64,000 nucleotides of DNA from Vibrio profundi (GTDB taxonomy: Bacteria; Pseudomonadota; Gammaproteobacteria; Enterobacterales; Vibrionaceae): contig NZ_RZIS01000004.1 of NCBI RefSeq assembly GCF_005281835.1, positions 62,001-126,000 on the forward strand. Reading direction: 5' to 3'. Position numbers and translations under genes: made by a program. The notes below the pieces were generated by a model. The model saw only the letters and a program-made list of their open reading frames with translations. It was not told where the DNA came from and did not search any database. This document shows positions 18,180-27,877 of the stretch, piece by piece; positions within the stretch are counted from its first letter, which is position 1; each line of letters opens with the position of its first letter.

Positions 18180-19589
18180 ATGGCTCAAAGCAAAGTGTTA
18201 ATCGTAGAAGACGATGAAGGCCTACGCGAGGCACTCGTTGATACGCTGGCTCTGGCAGGGTATGAATGGCTAGAAGCCGATTGCGCAGAAGATGCTCTGG
18301 TTAAACTAAAGTCAAATCAAGTTGATATTGTTGTCTCTGATGTCCAAATGGCGGGCATGGGAGGCTTAGCGCTACTACGAAATATTAAACAGCATTGGCC
18401 GAATTTACCTGTGCTGCTGATGACGGCATACGCCAATATCGAAGATGCGGTTGCTGCGATGAAAGAAGGTGCTATTGATTACATGGCGAAGCCATTCGCG
18501 CCTGAAGTGCTGCTGAATATGGTGAGCCGCTATGCACCTATCAAATCAGACGATAACGGTGATGCTGTTGTCGCGGATGAAAAGAGCCTGAAATTATTAG
18601 CTCTCGCCGATAAAGTCGCTAAAACTGATGCAAACGTTATGGTACTTGGCCCAAGTGGTTCAGGTAAAGAAGTGATGTCTCGTTATATTCATAATGCATC
18701 TAGCCGTAAAGACGGGCCTTTTGTAGCAATTAACTGTGCCGCAATTCCAGATAATATGCTTGAAGCGACGTTATTCGGCTATGAGAAAGGGGCTTTTACC
18801 GGGGCGATACAGGCTTGTCCGGGTAAGTTTGAACAAGCTCAAGGCGGCACTATCTTGCTTGATGAAATCAGTGAGATGGATCTAAATCTGCAAGCTAAAT
18901 TGCTACGCGTCCTTCAGGAACGCGAGGTAGAGCGACTAGGTAGCCGTAAAAGTATTAAACTTGACGTTAGGGTACTAGCGACCAGTAACCGTGACCTTAA
19001 GTTATATGTGTCGGAAGGCAATTTCCGTGAAGATTTATATTACCGTTTGAATGTATTCCCAATCGTATGGCCCGCATTATGTGAGCGAAAGGGTGATATT
19101 GAGCCGTTAGCGAAACATCTAGTCGAGCGTAACTGTACTAAACTTGGTCTGCCGGTACCGTCAATTTCGGACGAAGCGATCGCTAAGCTAATTCATTACC
19201 CTTGGCCTGGTAACGTCCGTGAATTGGACAACGTCGTTCAGCGAGCTTTGATTCTAAGTGAGCAAACCAACATTACTGGTGAACATATATTACTAGAAGG
19301 GGTCGACTGGCAGGATGCGAGCAGTCTTCAACATGTCGTAGAAAGTGGTGAAGTGGCGACTCCGGCTATAAAGCCAGTTGCGGAAGTTGAAAGCCTAGTG
19401 AAGCAGCCTGCAGTTAGTGAAGGTTTAGGCAATGAACTGCGCGACCAAGAATACGCGATTATTCTTGAGACTTTGGTGGCGTGTAATGGGCGACGTAAAG
19501 AAATGGCAGAAAAATTGGGTATTAGCCCACGGACTCTGCGTTATAAGCTAGCGAAAATGCGTGATGCTGGAATCGATATTCCAAATTAG
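18180..19589 (+). CDS. flrC: Sigma-54-dependent flagellar response regulator FlrC (FlaM)
   Basis: The 469-residue product has a receiver domain with the phosphoacceptor Asp54 in VVSDVQM. An AAA+ domain follows, with Walker A GPSGSGKE (157-164) and GAFTGA (204-209), and a C-terminal Fis-type helix-turn-helix (RKEMAEKLGISPRTLRYKL) completes it. The Pro in the Walker A replaces the Glu of most sigma-54 activators, including FlrA here. FlrC~P activates class III genes such as flgKL and flaA in V. cholerae. GGAGA precedes the ATG, and flrB stands just upstream in the same unit. Confidence 0.96.
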   Translation: MAQSKVLIVEDDEGLREALVDTLALAGYEWLEADCAEDALVKLKSNQVDIVVSDVQMAGMGGLALLRNIKQHWPNLPVLLMTAYANIEDAVAAMKEGAIDYMAKPFAPEVLLNMVSRYAPIKSDDNGDAVVADEKSLKLLALADKVAKTDANVMVLGPSGSGKEVMSRYIHNASSRKDGPFVAINCAAIPDNMLEATLFGYEKGAFTGAIQACPGKFEQAQGGTILLDEISEMDLNLQAKLLRVLQEREVERLGSRKSIKLDVRVLATSNRDLKLYVSEGNFREDLYYRLNVFPIVWPALCERKGDIEPLAKHLVERNCTKLGLPVPSISDEAIAKLIHYPWPGNVRELDNVVQRALILSEQTNITGEHILLEGVDWQDASSLQHVVESGEVATPAIKPVAEVESLVKQPAVSEGLGNELRDQEYAIILETLVACNGRRKEMAEKLGISPRTLRYKLAKMRDAGIDIPN

Positions 19590-19653
19590 TTTTGAATTTT
19601 TTCGTGTATAGTGCGCAGACCCTGCGTTATACGATAAAGTTATTTATATCGCA

Positions 19654-19669
19654 TGGCACATAAATTGCT
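19654..19669 (+). promoter_or_regulatory. Sigma-54 promoter of the fliE operon
   Basis: TGGCACATAAATTGCT is a perfect consensus match (TGGCAC-N5-TTGCW), 54 bp before fliE. It is the likely start of the long fliEFGHIJ transcript and is probably FlrA-activated. Confidence 0.92.
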
Positions 19670-19723
19670 CCGTCAATAATAATACATTAGCAATGGTCAG
19701 TTTTTTGACTTTTGAGGTACGAG

Positions 19724-20035
19724 ATGAGAATAGAAGGTTTACAGGGCGAAATGCAGGCCATGATGGTCGAAGCAGCGAATGCGCGCCCTGCCGCAACGGG
19801 ACAAGCGGTTGGTGCTGACTTCGGCGACATGCTAAGTAAAGCCATCAATAATGTGAATTCATTACAGAAAACTTCTGGTGATCTTCAAACTCGTTTTGAC
19901 CGTGGAGACGAAGACGTATCATTGTCCGATGTAATGATCGCACGTAATAAATCTAGTGTAGCTTTTGAGGCCACCATCCAAATTAGAAATAAATTGGTTG
20001 AGTCCTATAAAGAGCTAATGAACATGCCAGTATAA
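19724..20035 (+). CDS. fliE: Flagellar hook-basal body complex protein FliE
   Basis: The 103-residue product starts at ATG 19724, 6 bp after a TTGAGG ribosome site; an in-frame TTG at 19712 overlaps that site and is rejected. The C-terminal half has the FliE signature SLSDVMIARNKSSVAFEATIQIRNKLVESYKELMNM. FliE joins the MS ring to the proximal rod and is the first rod component exported. It is followed 15 bp later by fliF. Confidence 0.95.
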   Translation: MRIEGLQGEMQAMMVEAANARPAATGQAVGADFGDMLSKAINNVNSLQKTSGDLQTRFDRGDEDVSLSDVMIARNKSSVAFEATIQIRNKLVESYKELMNMPV

Positions 20036-20050
20036 GTTAGGTAGTAATTA

Positions 20051-21790
20051 GTGGCTGATGATAATCAATCAACGGATTTAGCGGTAGCAGATAACGACCA
20101 CGCAATGGTTGCTAGCTCAGACCTCGATACTGAAGGTCAAAATCCAGATCTAGAAGAAAGAAGTACCTCCAAGTTTGACATGGCAGTAGGGGATTTAGAC
20201 CTACTGCGTCAGGTTGTTTTGGTTTTATCTATTTCTATCTGTGTAGCCTTGATCGTAATGCTGTTTTTCTGGGTAAAAGAGCCAGAGATGCGGCCATTAG
20301 GCGCATACGAAACCGAAGAGTTGATTCCCGTTCTAGACTATCTCGATCAGCAAAAAATTGATTACTCTCTAGATGGCAATACCATTTCTGTTCCGGCTAG
20401 CGAATACAATAGTTTGAAGCTAGACATGGTACGTGCAGGTTTGAATCAGCAAAAAAATGCTGGTGATGACATCTTGATGCAGGATATGGGCTTTGGTGTT
20501 TCTCAGCGTTTAGAACAAGAGCGTTTAAAGCTAAGTCGCGAAAGGCAGCTTGCTAAAGCCATCGAGCAAATGAAGCAAGTACGGAAAGCTCAGGTGCTAT
20601 TGGCGTTACCAAAACAAAGTGTATTTGTAAGACATAATCAAGAAGCATCAGCGTCTGTTTTCTTAACGTTGAAAACAGGAGCTAACCTTAAGCAGCAAGA
20701 AATAGATTCCGTTGTTGATATGGTGGCGAGTGCGGTTCCTGGAATGAAAACTTCCCGAATCACTGTTACGGATCAGCATGGTCGCTTACTAAGTTCTGGT
20801 TCGCAAGACCCGATGTCTGCTGCTCGTCGAAAAGAGCATGAATTAGAGCGTAACCAAGAACAAGCCCTTCGAGAAAAAATTGATTCAGTGCTGATCCCTA
20901 TCCTAGGTTTTGGTAACTATACCGCTCAAGTGGATATCCAATTGGACTTCAGTGCTGTCGAACAAACGCGTAAACGTTTTGACCCAAGCACACCAGCTAC
21001 TCGAAGTGAATATACTTTAGAAGATTACAATAACGGTAATGTAGTTGCTGGCGTACCCGGTGCGTTGAGTAACCAACCCCCAGCTGATGCTTCTATTCCT
21101 CAAGATGTCGCTCAAATGAAAGATGGCTCTATGATGGGGCAGGGTTCCGTTCATAAAGAAGCGACACGTAATTTTGAGCTAGATACTACAATTAGCCATG
21201 AACGCAAACAAAGTGGAATCGTTAACCGTCAGACGGTTTCTGTGGCGATTAAAGACCGACAATCCGTTAACCCTGACACGGGCGAAGTGACGCATACACC
21301 GCTTAGTGAAAGCGAAATTAATGCGATTCGCCAAGTGTTGATTGGTACCATCGGCTTTAGTGAGCCTCGCGGTGATTTACTGAATGTACTGAGTGTTCAG
21401 TTTGCACCTCAGGTCACAGACGTTGTGGCAGATGTACCAATTTGGGAACACCCTAACTTTAATGACTGGGTTCGTTGGTTTGCAAGTGCGCTCGTGATTA
21501 TTGTTGTAGTACTCGTTTTAGTACGCCCAGCGATGAAGAAACTGCTCAACCCTGCTGAAGAAGAAGACGACCAAATGTATGGTCCTGATGGACTTCCTAT
21601 CGGCGCTGATGGTGAGACGAGCCTTATTGGTGGTGATATTGAAGGAGGCGAATTGTTTGAATTCGGCTCTAGCATAGATTTACCAAACCTTCATAAAGAT
21701 GAAGATGTACTGAAAGCGGTGAGAGCTTTGGTTGCAAATGAACCAGAGCTAGCGGCTCAAGTAGTGAAGAATTGGATGGCAGATGGCTAA
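20051..21790 (+). CDS. fliF: Flagellar MS-ring protein FliF
   Basis: The 579-residue product has two membrane segments, about residues 55-75 (VLSISICVALIVMLFFW) and about 475-495 (ASALVIIVVVLVLV). Between them lies the large periplasmic ring-building domain containing VRKAQVLLALPKQSVFVR. The acidic C-terminal tail is the FliG-binding part. FliF forms the inner-membrane MS ring on which switch and export gate assemble. The start is GTG. The end overlaps fliG by 8 bp, a sign of translational coupling of two partners that bind each other. Confidence 0.96.
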   Translation: MADDNQSTDLAVADNDHAMVASSDLDTEGQNPDLEERSTSKFDMAVGDLDLLRQVVLVLSISICVALIVMLFFWVKEPEMRPLGAYETEELIPVLDYLDQQKIDYSLDGNTISVPASEYNSLKLDMVRAGLNQQKNAGDDILMQDMGFGVSQRLEQERLKLSRERQLAKAIEQMKQVRKAQVLLALPKQSVFVRHNQEASASVFLTLKTGANLKQQEIDSVVDMVASAVPGMKTSRITVTDQHGRLLSSGSQDPMSAARRKEHELERNQEQALREKIDSVLIPILGFGNYTAQVDIQLDFSAVEQTRKRFDPSTPATRSEYTLEDYNNGNVVAGVPGALSNQPPADASIPQDVAQMKDGSMMGQGSVHKEATRNFELDTTISHERKQSGIVNRQTVSVAIKDRQSVNPDTGEVTHTPLSESEINAIRQVLIGTIGFSEPRGDLLNVLSVQFAPQVTDVVADVPIWEHPNFNDWVRWFASALVIIVVVLVLVRPAMKKLLNPAEEEDDQMYGPDGLPIGADGETSLIGGDIEGGELFEFGSSIDLPNLHKDEDVLKAVRALVANEPELAAQVVKNWMADG

Positions 21791-22841
21791 TGAAATTGTA
21801 GAGCAAACAGCGGGTGGTGAAGTCGCAGAAGTTGCCGATGTTGATATTTCAACGATATCCGGTGATGAGCGAGCTGCAATCTTGCTGTTGAGCTTAAATG
21901 AAGAAGATGCCGCTGGCATTATTCGTCATTTAGAACCGAAACAAGTACAACGTGTTGGTAGCGCTATGGCGCGTGCCAGTGATCTTTCTCAAGAAAAAGT
22001 GGGAGCAGTTCACCGCGCATTTTTGGATGATATTCAAAAATACACCAACATTGGTATGGGCAGTGAAGACTTCATGCGTAATGCGTTAGTAGCGGCGCTA
22101 GGTGAAGATAAAGCAAACAACCTTGTTGACCAAATCTTGCTTGGAACTGGCTCTAAGGGTCTAGATTCATTGAAGTGGATGGATCCAAGGCAGGTGGCAA
22201 GCATCATTATCAACGAGCACCCGCAGATTCAAACTATCGTATTGTCTTACTTAGAGGCCGATCAATCTGCTGAAATTTTGTCTCAATTCCCTGAACGTGT
22301 ACGTTTAGATCTGATGATGCGTATTGCTAACCTAGAAGAAGTTCAACCATCCGCACTGGCAGAGTTGAACGAAATCATGGAGAAACAGTTTGCTGGTCAA
22401 GCTGGTGCTCAAGCCGCGAAAATTGGTGGCCTGAAAGCTGCTGCCGAAATCATGAACTACATGGATAACAATGTTGAAGGCTTGCTTATGGATCAAATCC
22501 GTGATCAAGACGAAGACATGGCGACGCAAATTCAAGATCTTATGTTTGTCTTTGAGAACCTTATCGAAGTGGACGACCAAGGTGTACAGAAGCTGCTGCG
22601 TGATGTTCCTCAAGATGTACTTCAAAAAGCGCTTAAAGGTGCGGATGAAGGTCTACGTGAGAAGATCTTCAAGAACATGTCTAAACGTGCTGCCGATATG
22701 ATGCGTGATGACATAGAAGCAATGCCACCAGTGAAAGTTTCTGATGTTGAAGCGGCCCAAAAAGAAATTCTGGCCATTGCCAGGAAAATGGCCGACAGCG
22801 GAGAAATTATGCTGTCTGGCGGTGCCGACGAATTCCTATAA
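21783..22841 (+). CDS. fliG: Flagellar motor switch protein FliG
   Basis: The 352-residue product has all three FliG domains. The middle domain carries the EHPQ motif (ASIIINEHPQIQTIVLSYL). The C-terminal torque domain carries the charged helix LREKIFKNMSKRAADMMRDDIE and ends GGADEFL. FliG forms the rotor track that meets the stator and links FliF to FliM. It overlaps fliF by 8 bp. A clear intrinsic terminator follows at 22855, so the operon may be split or attenuated here. Confidence 0.97.
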   Translation: MANEIVEQTAGGEVAEVADVDISTISGDERAAILLLSLNEEDAAGIIRHLEPKQVQRVGSAMARASDLSQEKVGAVHRAFLDDIQKYTNIGMGSEDFMRNALVAALGEDKANNLVDQILLGTGSKGLDSLKWMDPRQVASIIINEHPQIQTIVLSYLEADQSAEILSQFPERVRLDLMMRIANLEEVQPSALAELNEIMEKQFAGQAGAQAAKIGGLKAAAEIMNYMDNNVEGLLMDQIRDQDEDMATQIQDLMFVFENLIEVDDQGVQKLLRDVPQDVLQKALKGADEGLREKIFKNMSKRAADMMRDDIEAMPPVKVSDVEAAQKEILAIARKMADSGEIMLSGGADEFL

Positions 22842-22854
22842 TTTAGAAATCGTT

Positions 22855-22883
22855 AAGCCCCATTTATTGGGGCTTTTTGTTTT
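22855..22883 (+). terminator. Intrinsic terminator between fliG and fliH
   Basis: AAGCCCC (22855-22861) pairs perfectly with GGGGCTT (22869-22875) around a 7-nt loop and is followed by TTTGTTTT. Such a site inside the fliE-fliJ series would lower expression of the export genes relative to ring and rotor genes. No strong promoter is seen before fliH. Confidence 0.85.
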
Positions 22884-22924
22884 AAAGACCCCTTGTCGTT
22901 ATTCACACTTTAGTAGGTATCAAT

Positions 22925-23725
22925 ATGTCCAGTGAACGAAAACGTGGCTTTCTAAGACCAGATGAAGACCAAACTATCGCTGAGCCTCAAAAGTGGGGGT
23001 TGCCAGATTACAGCTCTGAAGTTAATAAATCCGCGAAAGAAACCGCGTTTAACTATGATCCAAGCTGGATGCCCACGGTCGATGAAGCTATTGAAGACGA
23101 AGAGCTTGTTCTAACAGAAGAACAGATAGAACAAATTAAGCAAGGCGCTTATCAAGAAGGCCTACATCAAGGGCAAGAGGCAGGCTTTAAGCAAGGTTAT
23201 GATAAAGGTAAAGAGGAAGGTATGGCGGCTGGCCATGCTGAAGGGCTTGAAGCGGGTAAGCTCGAAGGGGTCACCGCTGGGCAAGAGTACATTCAACAGC
23301 AAGTAGCCGTGTTTATGGGGCTTGCAAATCAATTCGCCCAACCGCTTGAGTTGATGAACGCCCAAGTTGAAAAACAATTGGTTGATATGGTGCTGACTTT
23401 GGTGAAAGAAGTGGTGCATATCGAAGTGCAAACGAATCCTCAGATTATATTAGATACCGTGAAAGAGTCGGTCGAGTCGTTGCCGATCTCTGGTCATGCA
23501 ATCACATTAAAGCTGCACCCAGAAGACGCTGAGATCATTCGTTCTTCTTACGGTGAAAACGAACTCGATTGCCGCAACTGGACTTTGGTTTCAGAGCCTG
23601 CCCTTAATCGTGGTGATGTGCAGATTGAAGCTGGTGAGTCGAGTGTAAATTATCGCATGGAAGAACGCGTACGTAGTGTGATTCAAAGTTTTTGCGGCGC
23701 TAACCGCCATCAAGGGCACGACTGA
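22925..23725 (+). CDS. fliH: Flagellar export stator protein FliH
   Basis: The 266-residue product has an acidic, disordered N-terminal part, then a run of GxxxG repeats (about residues 77-120, such as [21 protein letters not shown]) that is diagnostic for FliH. The C-terminal FliI-binding domain contains [14 protein letters not shown]. FliH dimers hold the ATPase FliI at the export gate. It follows a terminator hairpin after fliG. Its stop overlaps the fliI start by one base (TGATG), so FliH and FliI are translationally coupled. Confidence 0.95.
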   Translation: MSSERKRGFLRPDEDQTIAEPQKWGLPDYSSEVNKSAKETAFNYDPSWMPTVDEAIEDEELVLTEEQIEQIKQGAYQEGLHQGQEAGFKQGYDKGKEEGMAAGHAEGLEAGKLEGVTAGQEYIQQQVAVFMGLANQFAQPLELMNAQVEKQLVDMVLTLVKEVVHIEVQTNPQIILDTVKESVESLPISGHAITLKLHPEDAEIIRSSYGENELDCRNWTLVSEPALNRGDVQIEAGESSVNYRMEERVRSVIQSFCGANRHQGHD

Positions 23726-25044
23726 TGTTAGAGCTAGCAGAGCGCTTAGGCCAATATAAAACGCACGGCTTGAAATCACGTCCGATTGCTTCTGGTCGAT
23801 TGGTTCGAGTGGTTGGTTTAACGTTGGAAGCGACTGGCTGTAAAGCACCTATCGGCAGTCTATGCCTTGTGGAAACCATGTCTGGAGAGATGGAAGCGGA
23901 AGTTGTCGGTTTCTCTGGCGATAACTTATTCTTGATGCCAAGTGAACAAATCACTGGAATCTTACCTGGTGCGAAAGTGACACCTATGACCGGTGAAAGC
24001 GGAATTCCTGTTGGAATGGAGTTATTAGGTCGTGTTATTGATGGCGTAGGTAACCCCATTGATGGCTTAGGCTCTCTTTACACTGAGCATCGTGCACCTT
24101 TTAACGCTGAACCAATTAACCCATTAGCTCGTAAACCGATTTCCGAGCCACTAGATGTTGGCTTAAAAGCCGTCAATGGGCTTTTAACTGTGGGTAAAGG
24201 CCAACGTATTGGTCTGTTTGCTGGTTCCGGTGTAGGTAAATCGGTCACGCTTGGCATGATGACTCGAGGCACCACGGCTCAGGTTGTGGTTGTAGGCTTG
24301 ATTGGTGAGCGTGGACGAGAAGTTAAAGAGTTCATTGAGGAAATTCTTGGGGCTGATGGGCGTAAGAGATCCGTTGTGGTTGCAGCCCCGGCAGATGCGT
24401 CACCATTGATGCGCTTGAAAGGCTGTCAAACGGCATTAACCGTAGCGGAATATTTTCGCGATCAAGGGTTGGACGTTTTGCTCTTGATGGATTCCCTTAC
24501 TCGTTTCGCGCAAGCACAGCGTGAAATTGCCCTTTCTGTGGGGGAGCCGCCAGCCACGAAAGGCTATCCACCCTCTGTATTTGCTAAGCTGCCAGCTTTG
24601 GTTGAAAGGGCCGGTAACGGAAGCGATGAACAAGGTTCGATAACGGCATTCTTTACTGTATTAACCGAAGGTGATGATCTTCAAGATCCTATTGCCGATG
24701 CATCACGGGCAATTCTTGATGGTCATATCGTACTATCTCGAGAAATGGCGGATGCTGGCCATTATCCTGCGATTGACGTAGAGAAATCGGTCAGCCGTGT
24801 CATGCCACAGATTACGACTGAAGAACACGTATTGATGTCGAAAGCCGTTCGACAAGTACTGTCGATTTGCCGTAAAAACCAAGATTTGGTGTCTATTGGT
24901 GCGTATAAGCCGGGCACGGACCCTGCTATTGATAGTGCGTTTACGCTTAAGCCTAAGCTTGATGAATACCTACAGCAAAAGATGAAAGAAACCGTTCCAT
25001 ATGATATGTGCGTAAACATGCTAAAACATGTTCTAGGTGGGTAA
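23725..25044 (+). CDS. fliI: Flagellum-specific export ATPase FliI
   Basis: The 439-residue product is of usual length and belongs to the F1-beta-like secretion ATPases. It has Walker A AGSGVGKS (166-173), [12 protein letters not shown] and the Walker B strand [17 protein letters not shown]. FliI hydrolyses ATP to unfold and release export substrates from chaperones at the type III gate. It is coupled to fliH upstream and followed 6 bp later by fliJ, giving the conserved ATPase-complex trio. Confidence 0.97.
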   Translation: MLELAERLGQYKTHGLKSRPIASGRLVRVVGLTLEATGCKAPIGSLCLVETMSGEMEAEVVGFSGDNLFLMPSEQITGILPGAKVTPMTGESGIPVGMELLGRVIDGVGNPIDGLGSLYTEHRAPFNAEPINPLARKPISEPLDVGLKAVNGLLTVGKGQRIGLFAGSGVGKSVTLGMMTRGTTAQVVVVGLIGERGREVKEFIEEILGADGRKRSVVVAAPADASPLMRLKGCQTALTVAEYFRDQGLDVLLLMDSLTRFAQAQREIALSVGEPPATKGYPPSVFAKLPALVERAGNGSDEQGSITAFFTVLTEGDDLQDPIADASRAILDGHIVLSREMADAGHYPAIDVEKSVSRVMPQITTEEHVLMSKAVRQVLSICRKNQDLVSIGAYKPGTDPAIDSAFTLKPKLDEYLQQKMKETVPYDMCVNMLKHVLGG

Positions 25045-25050
25045 TAGCGT

Positions 25051-25488
25051 ATGGATAACGCACTTGAATTTTTGCTTGATCAGGCAAAAGATAAAGAGAA
25101 TCAAGCGGTGTTAGCTTTGAATAAAGCGAATGCCGAACTCGAAGATTATTATCAACAAGTCTCTCAAATTGAGCAGTATCGATTAGATTACTGTCAGCAA
25201 TTGGTCGATCGAGGTAAACAAGGGCTTACCGCGAGTCAATATGGTCATTTGAACCGATTCTTAACCCAGCTTGATGAAACATTGTCGAAACAAAGGGAAG
25301 CTGAACAACATTTCAAAACACAAGTAGATAATTGCCAAAACTATTGGATGGAATTACGTAAGCAAAGAAAATCCTACGAATGGCTGATGGAGAAAAAACA
25401 AAAAGAACATCAGCAGTTACAGGACAAGCGAGAACAAAAGCAGATGGATGAGTTTTCCACTTTGTTATACAGCCGTCGTAAAAATTAG
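25051..25488 (+). CDS. fliJ: Flagellar export protein FliJ
   Basis: The 145-residue product is almost wholly a charged coiled coil (QVSQIEQYRLDYCQQLVDRGKQ, then EKKQKEHQQLQDKREQKQMDEF). FliJ fits the central stalk of the FliI hexamer and contacts FlhA. The family is poorly conserved in sequence; length, helical character and position after fliI carry the call. The gene ends the fliHIJ group; a sigma-54-like site then precedes fliK. Confidence 0.92.
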   Translation: MDNALEFLLDQAKDKENQAVLALNKANAELEDYYQQVSQIEQYRLDYCQQLVDRGKQGLTASQYGHLNRFLTQLDETLSKQREAEQHFKTQVDNCQNYWMELRKQRKSYEWLMEKKQKEHQQLQDKREQKQMDEFSTLLYSRRKN

Positions 25489-25543
25489 GGCTTTATTCCA
25501 ATCTTCCCTTTCCGTTCTAATTAAGTTTGTCTACGTTGGCCTT

Positions 25544-25559
25544 TGGCTTATTTCTTGCT
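25544..25559 (+). promoter_or_regulatory. Sigma-54-like promoter of fliK
   Basis: TGGCTTATTTCTTGCT keeps TGG, TTGC and the GG-N10-GC spacing, with two differences from TGGCAC. It lies about 100 bp before fliK in a 173-bp gap that is otherwise empty. Confidence 0.6.
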
Positions 25560-25661
25560 TGTATCTAGGAATTATCACTTTGTACTGACGCCGCAAAGTG
25601 TTTTCTTTACCTTGCTTTCTTTCGCTTCGCCTTAAAGCAAATCAATATAGAGCTTGTAGAT

Positions 25662-27830
25662 ATGAATATTAGCCTTCCCACAACATCGACGAGTACTAAA
25701 TCCGCACCTATTTTAGATGTAAGCAGTTCCGATTCTAAAGTGGAAGGGGACGGTGAATCTAAAGGTTTCTTGGAAACATTAACGGATGTGTTTTCAAGTA
25801 AAGAAGCTGAATCTTCGGAAAAGGTGACATCAGAAGATAAGAGTGATGTTGAGAAACAAGCCGACTCATCGACGGAAAATTCTGAGAAAGGTGGATCTAA
25901 AGAAGATAAGCAAGTTACTGAATCTAAAAATGAATCCTCACCGGAACAAATCAGCAAAGGAACTCAGAGTGAAAGTACAGATGCCGTTCTAGCATCGGAT
26001 GTCGATGACTCTGAAGCCGATTTGAAAGTGGAAGCAGATAAAGCAGTCACTAACGAAAATAAGTTGTCTTCTGGGCAAGGTACAGAGCTCAAGAAAGCGC
26101 AAGACCTAGAGTCAGCCGCTAAGGCTTCGGTCGCAATGAGTGAAGGAAATAAGCTTCTAGGGCAGTTAGATGAAGCGAATCAAACCCTCAAAACGGCAGA
26201 CGGCAAAACTTTGCCTCAGACGTCAGAGCAACTATCTAAGCTGACTCAAGACTCTTCACAACAGCCAATAGCTGAGCAAAGGAAGCGTGTTGATGAAGTG
26301 ACAGCTTCTAATATGGCCGCAGGTGTCACTGCCACAAAAATCGAAGGTGAAGCCTCCGTCAATAATCAACAAGTTTCCCCAAAAGAAACCAACTCACTAG
26401 AGCGCTTTATCCAAAAGAACACGCCGCAAGCACAAGAATTATCTAATACTGTTCCTATAGCGGCTGGAAGCGCAGTAGCTTCAAACTCTTTGGTACAACA
26501 GAGCGGTGGAGCCACGGCTTTGAAAACGAGCAATATTCCAAACGTTAACGTGGATGAAGAGGGTGGACTACAAGCGAGCAACGCTGTCTTGAACGGGCAA
26601 ACGCTCAATCCCCAGTCTACGGTAGTCAGTAACGCTCAATCGGTGGCAATAACTCCAGAACAAGCTGCTTTGGCAACAGCTGGAGTGTCTGGAGTAAACC
26701 TCGCAACGACTAATCAGCAAATTGCGCCAGAAGAGTTAGTTGTGGCGGTACAGCAAGTACAGGCTCAAATATCAGAGACTGAACAAGTCGCAAGTGCATT
26801 GTTAGTGAAACAAGCGAGCGGACAAGCTTTGTCTTCGCAAGAACAACAAGCTTTAGCTCAGGCGAACCAAGAACTAGACGTATTGAATACTCAATTAGAA
26901 GTGTTAGTTGCGTCAACTACGGGCACACAACCAGAGTTTATTACAGAAGCGGCGATAGCATGGGGAAGTGTCGCAGCTCCACAAGAGGTTAAATCTGCAG
27001 CTGTGTCTGAGAACACTGTTGCGACTCGAGCTGCTCAAACGGGCATTGCAGCTTCGGTACATCAGGCTCTGGCTCAAAATAGTGTAACGGCTACGCCTTC
27101 TGATAAAGCTCTAAGCTCGTCGATTCCTCAAGCTAACAACATTGATCCTAGTTTAATGGCGGCCACCACACCGACCGCGGTTTCAAGTGTTAATGTCGCC
27201 AAATCCAGCTCCGCGGACGCAATGCTAAAAGCTGGCGCAAGTGGTGCTGCACTCGCTGGGTTGAGTCGTTCTCAGTCAAAAGACGATGCTAAAGACAGTA
27301 ATTTGGCTCAGCAAATTGCTGCAGCTTCTGGTCAGCAAGGCTTATCTAGCACCACTCCGACTCGCTCAGAAATTCAGGCTCAGCAACAAGCGCCATTGCA
27401 GCTGACGAAAGAGTTAGCCAATGAGCAAGTAGCGGAAAAAGTTCAAATGATGATGTCTAAGAACTTGAAGAATTTGGACATCCGTTTGGATCCGCCAGAG
27501 CTAGGTAGAATGCAGATTCGAATGACAATGAATAATGATGTAGCAAATGTACATTTCACGGTGACAAATCCGCAGGCTAGGGAAATTATCGAACAAACCA
27601 TCCCTCGTTTAAGAGAGATGTTGGCTCAGCAAGGTATGCAACTTTCTGACTCTTCGGTTCAGCAGCAAGCATCAGGTCAACAACAAGGTGGTTACAATAC
27701 CGCCGAAAGTAATGGCGATGAAGGAAGTAACCGCACAAATGGTGTGCAAGGTGATGAAAACCTTGATACCGACATCAATCTTGAATTGAATGTCGCGTCA
27801 AAGCGTGATGGAATTAGTTATTATGCCTAG
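25662..27830 (+). CDS. fliK: Flagellar hook-length control protein FliK
   Basis: The 722-residue product has a long, low-complexity Ser/Gln/Glu/Ala-rich N-terminal ruler region. The compact FliK C-terminal domain lies near residues 585-670 (VQMMMSKNLKNLDIRLDPPELG, then MQIRMTMNNDVANVHFTV). FliK measures the hook and switches FlhB from hook to filament substrate export. It is much longer than enterobacterial FliK (about 400), as is usual for polar-flagellum FliK. Conservation is confined to the C-terminal domain and position between fliJ and fliL. The ribosome site is weak. Confidence 0.93.
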   Translation: MNISLPTTSTSTKSAPILDVSSSDSKVEGDGESKGFLETLTDVFSSKEAESSEKVTSEDKSDVEKQADSSTENSEKGGSKEDKQVTESKNESSPEQISKGTQSESTDAVLASDVDDSEADLKVEADKAVTNENKLSSGQGTELKKAQDLESAAKASVAMSEGNKLLGQLDEANQTLKTADGKTLPQTSEQLSKLTQDSSQQPIAEQRKRVDEVTASNMAAGVTATKIEGEASVNNQQVSPKETNSLERFIQKNTPQAQELSNTVPIAAGSAVASNSLVQQSGGATALKTSNIPNVNVDEEGGLQASNAVLNGQTLNPQSTVVSNAQSVAITPEQAALATAGVSGVNLATTNQQIAPEELVVAVQQVQAQISETEQVASALLVKQASGQALSSQEQQALAQANQELDVLNTQLEVLVASTTGTQPEFITEAAIAWGSVAAPQEVKSAAVSENTVATRAAQTGIAASVHQALAQNSVTATPSDKALSSSIPQANNIDPSLMAATTPTAVSSVNVAKSSSADAMLKAGASGAALAGLSRSQSKDDAKDSNLAQQIAAASGQQGLSSTTPTRSEIQAQQQAPLQLTKELANEQVAEKVQMMMSKNLKNLDIRLDPPELGRMQIRMTMNNDVANVHFTVTNPQAREIIEQTIPRLREMLAQQGMQLSDSSVQQQASGQQQGGYNTAESNGDEGSNRTNGVQGDENLDTDINLELNVASKRDGISYYA

Positions 27831-27877
27831 AATTAGATACGCGTAAGTAATTAAAACTAAAAAAGTTAGAGAAGATT

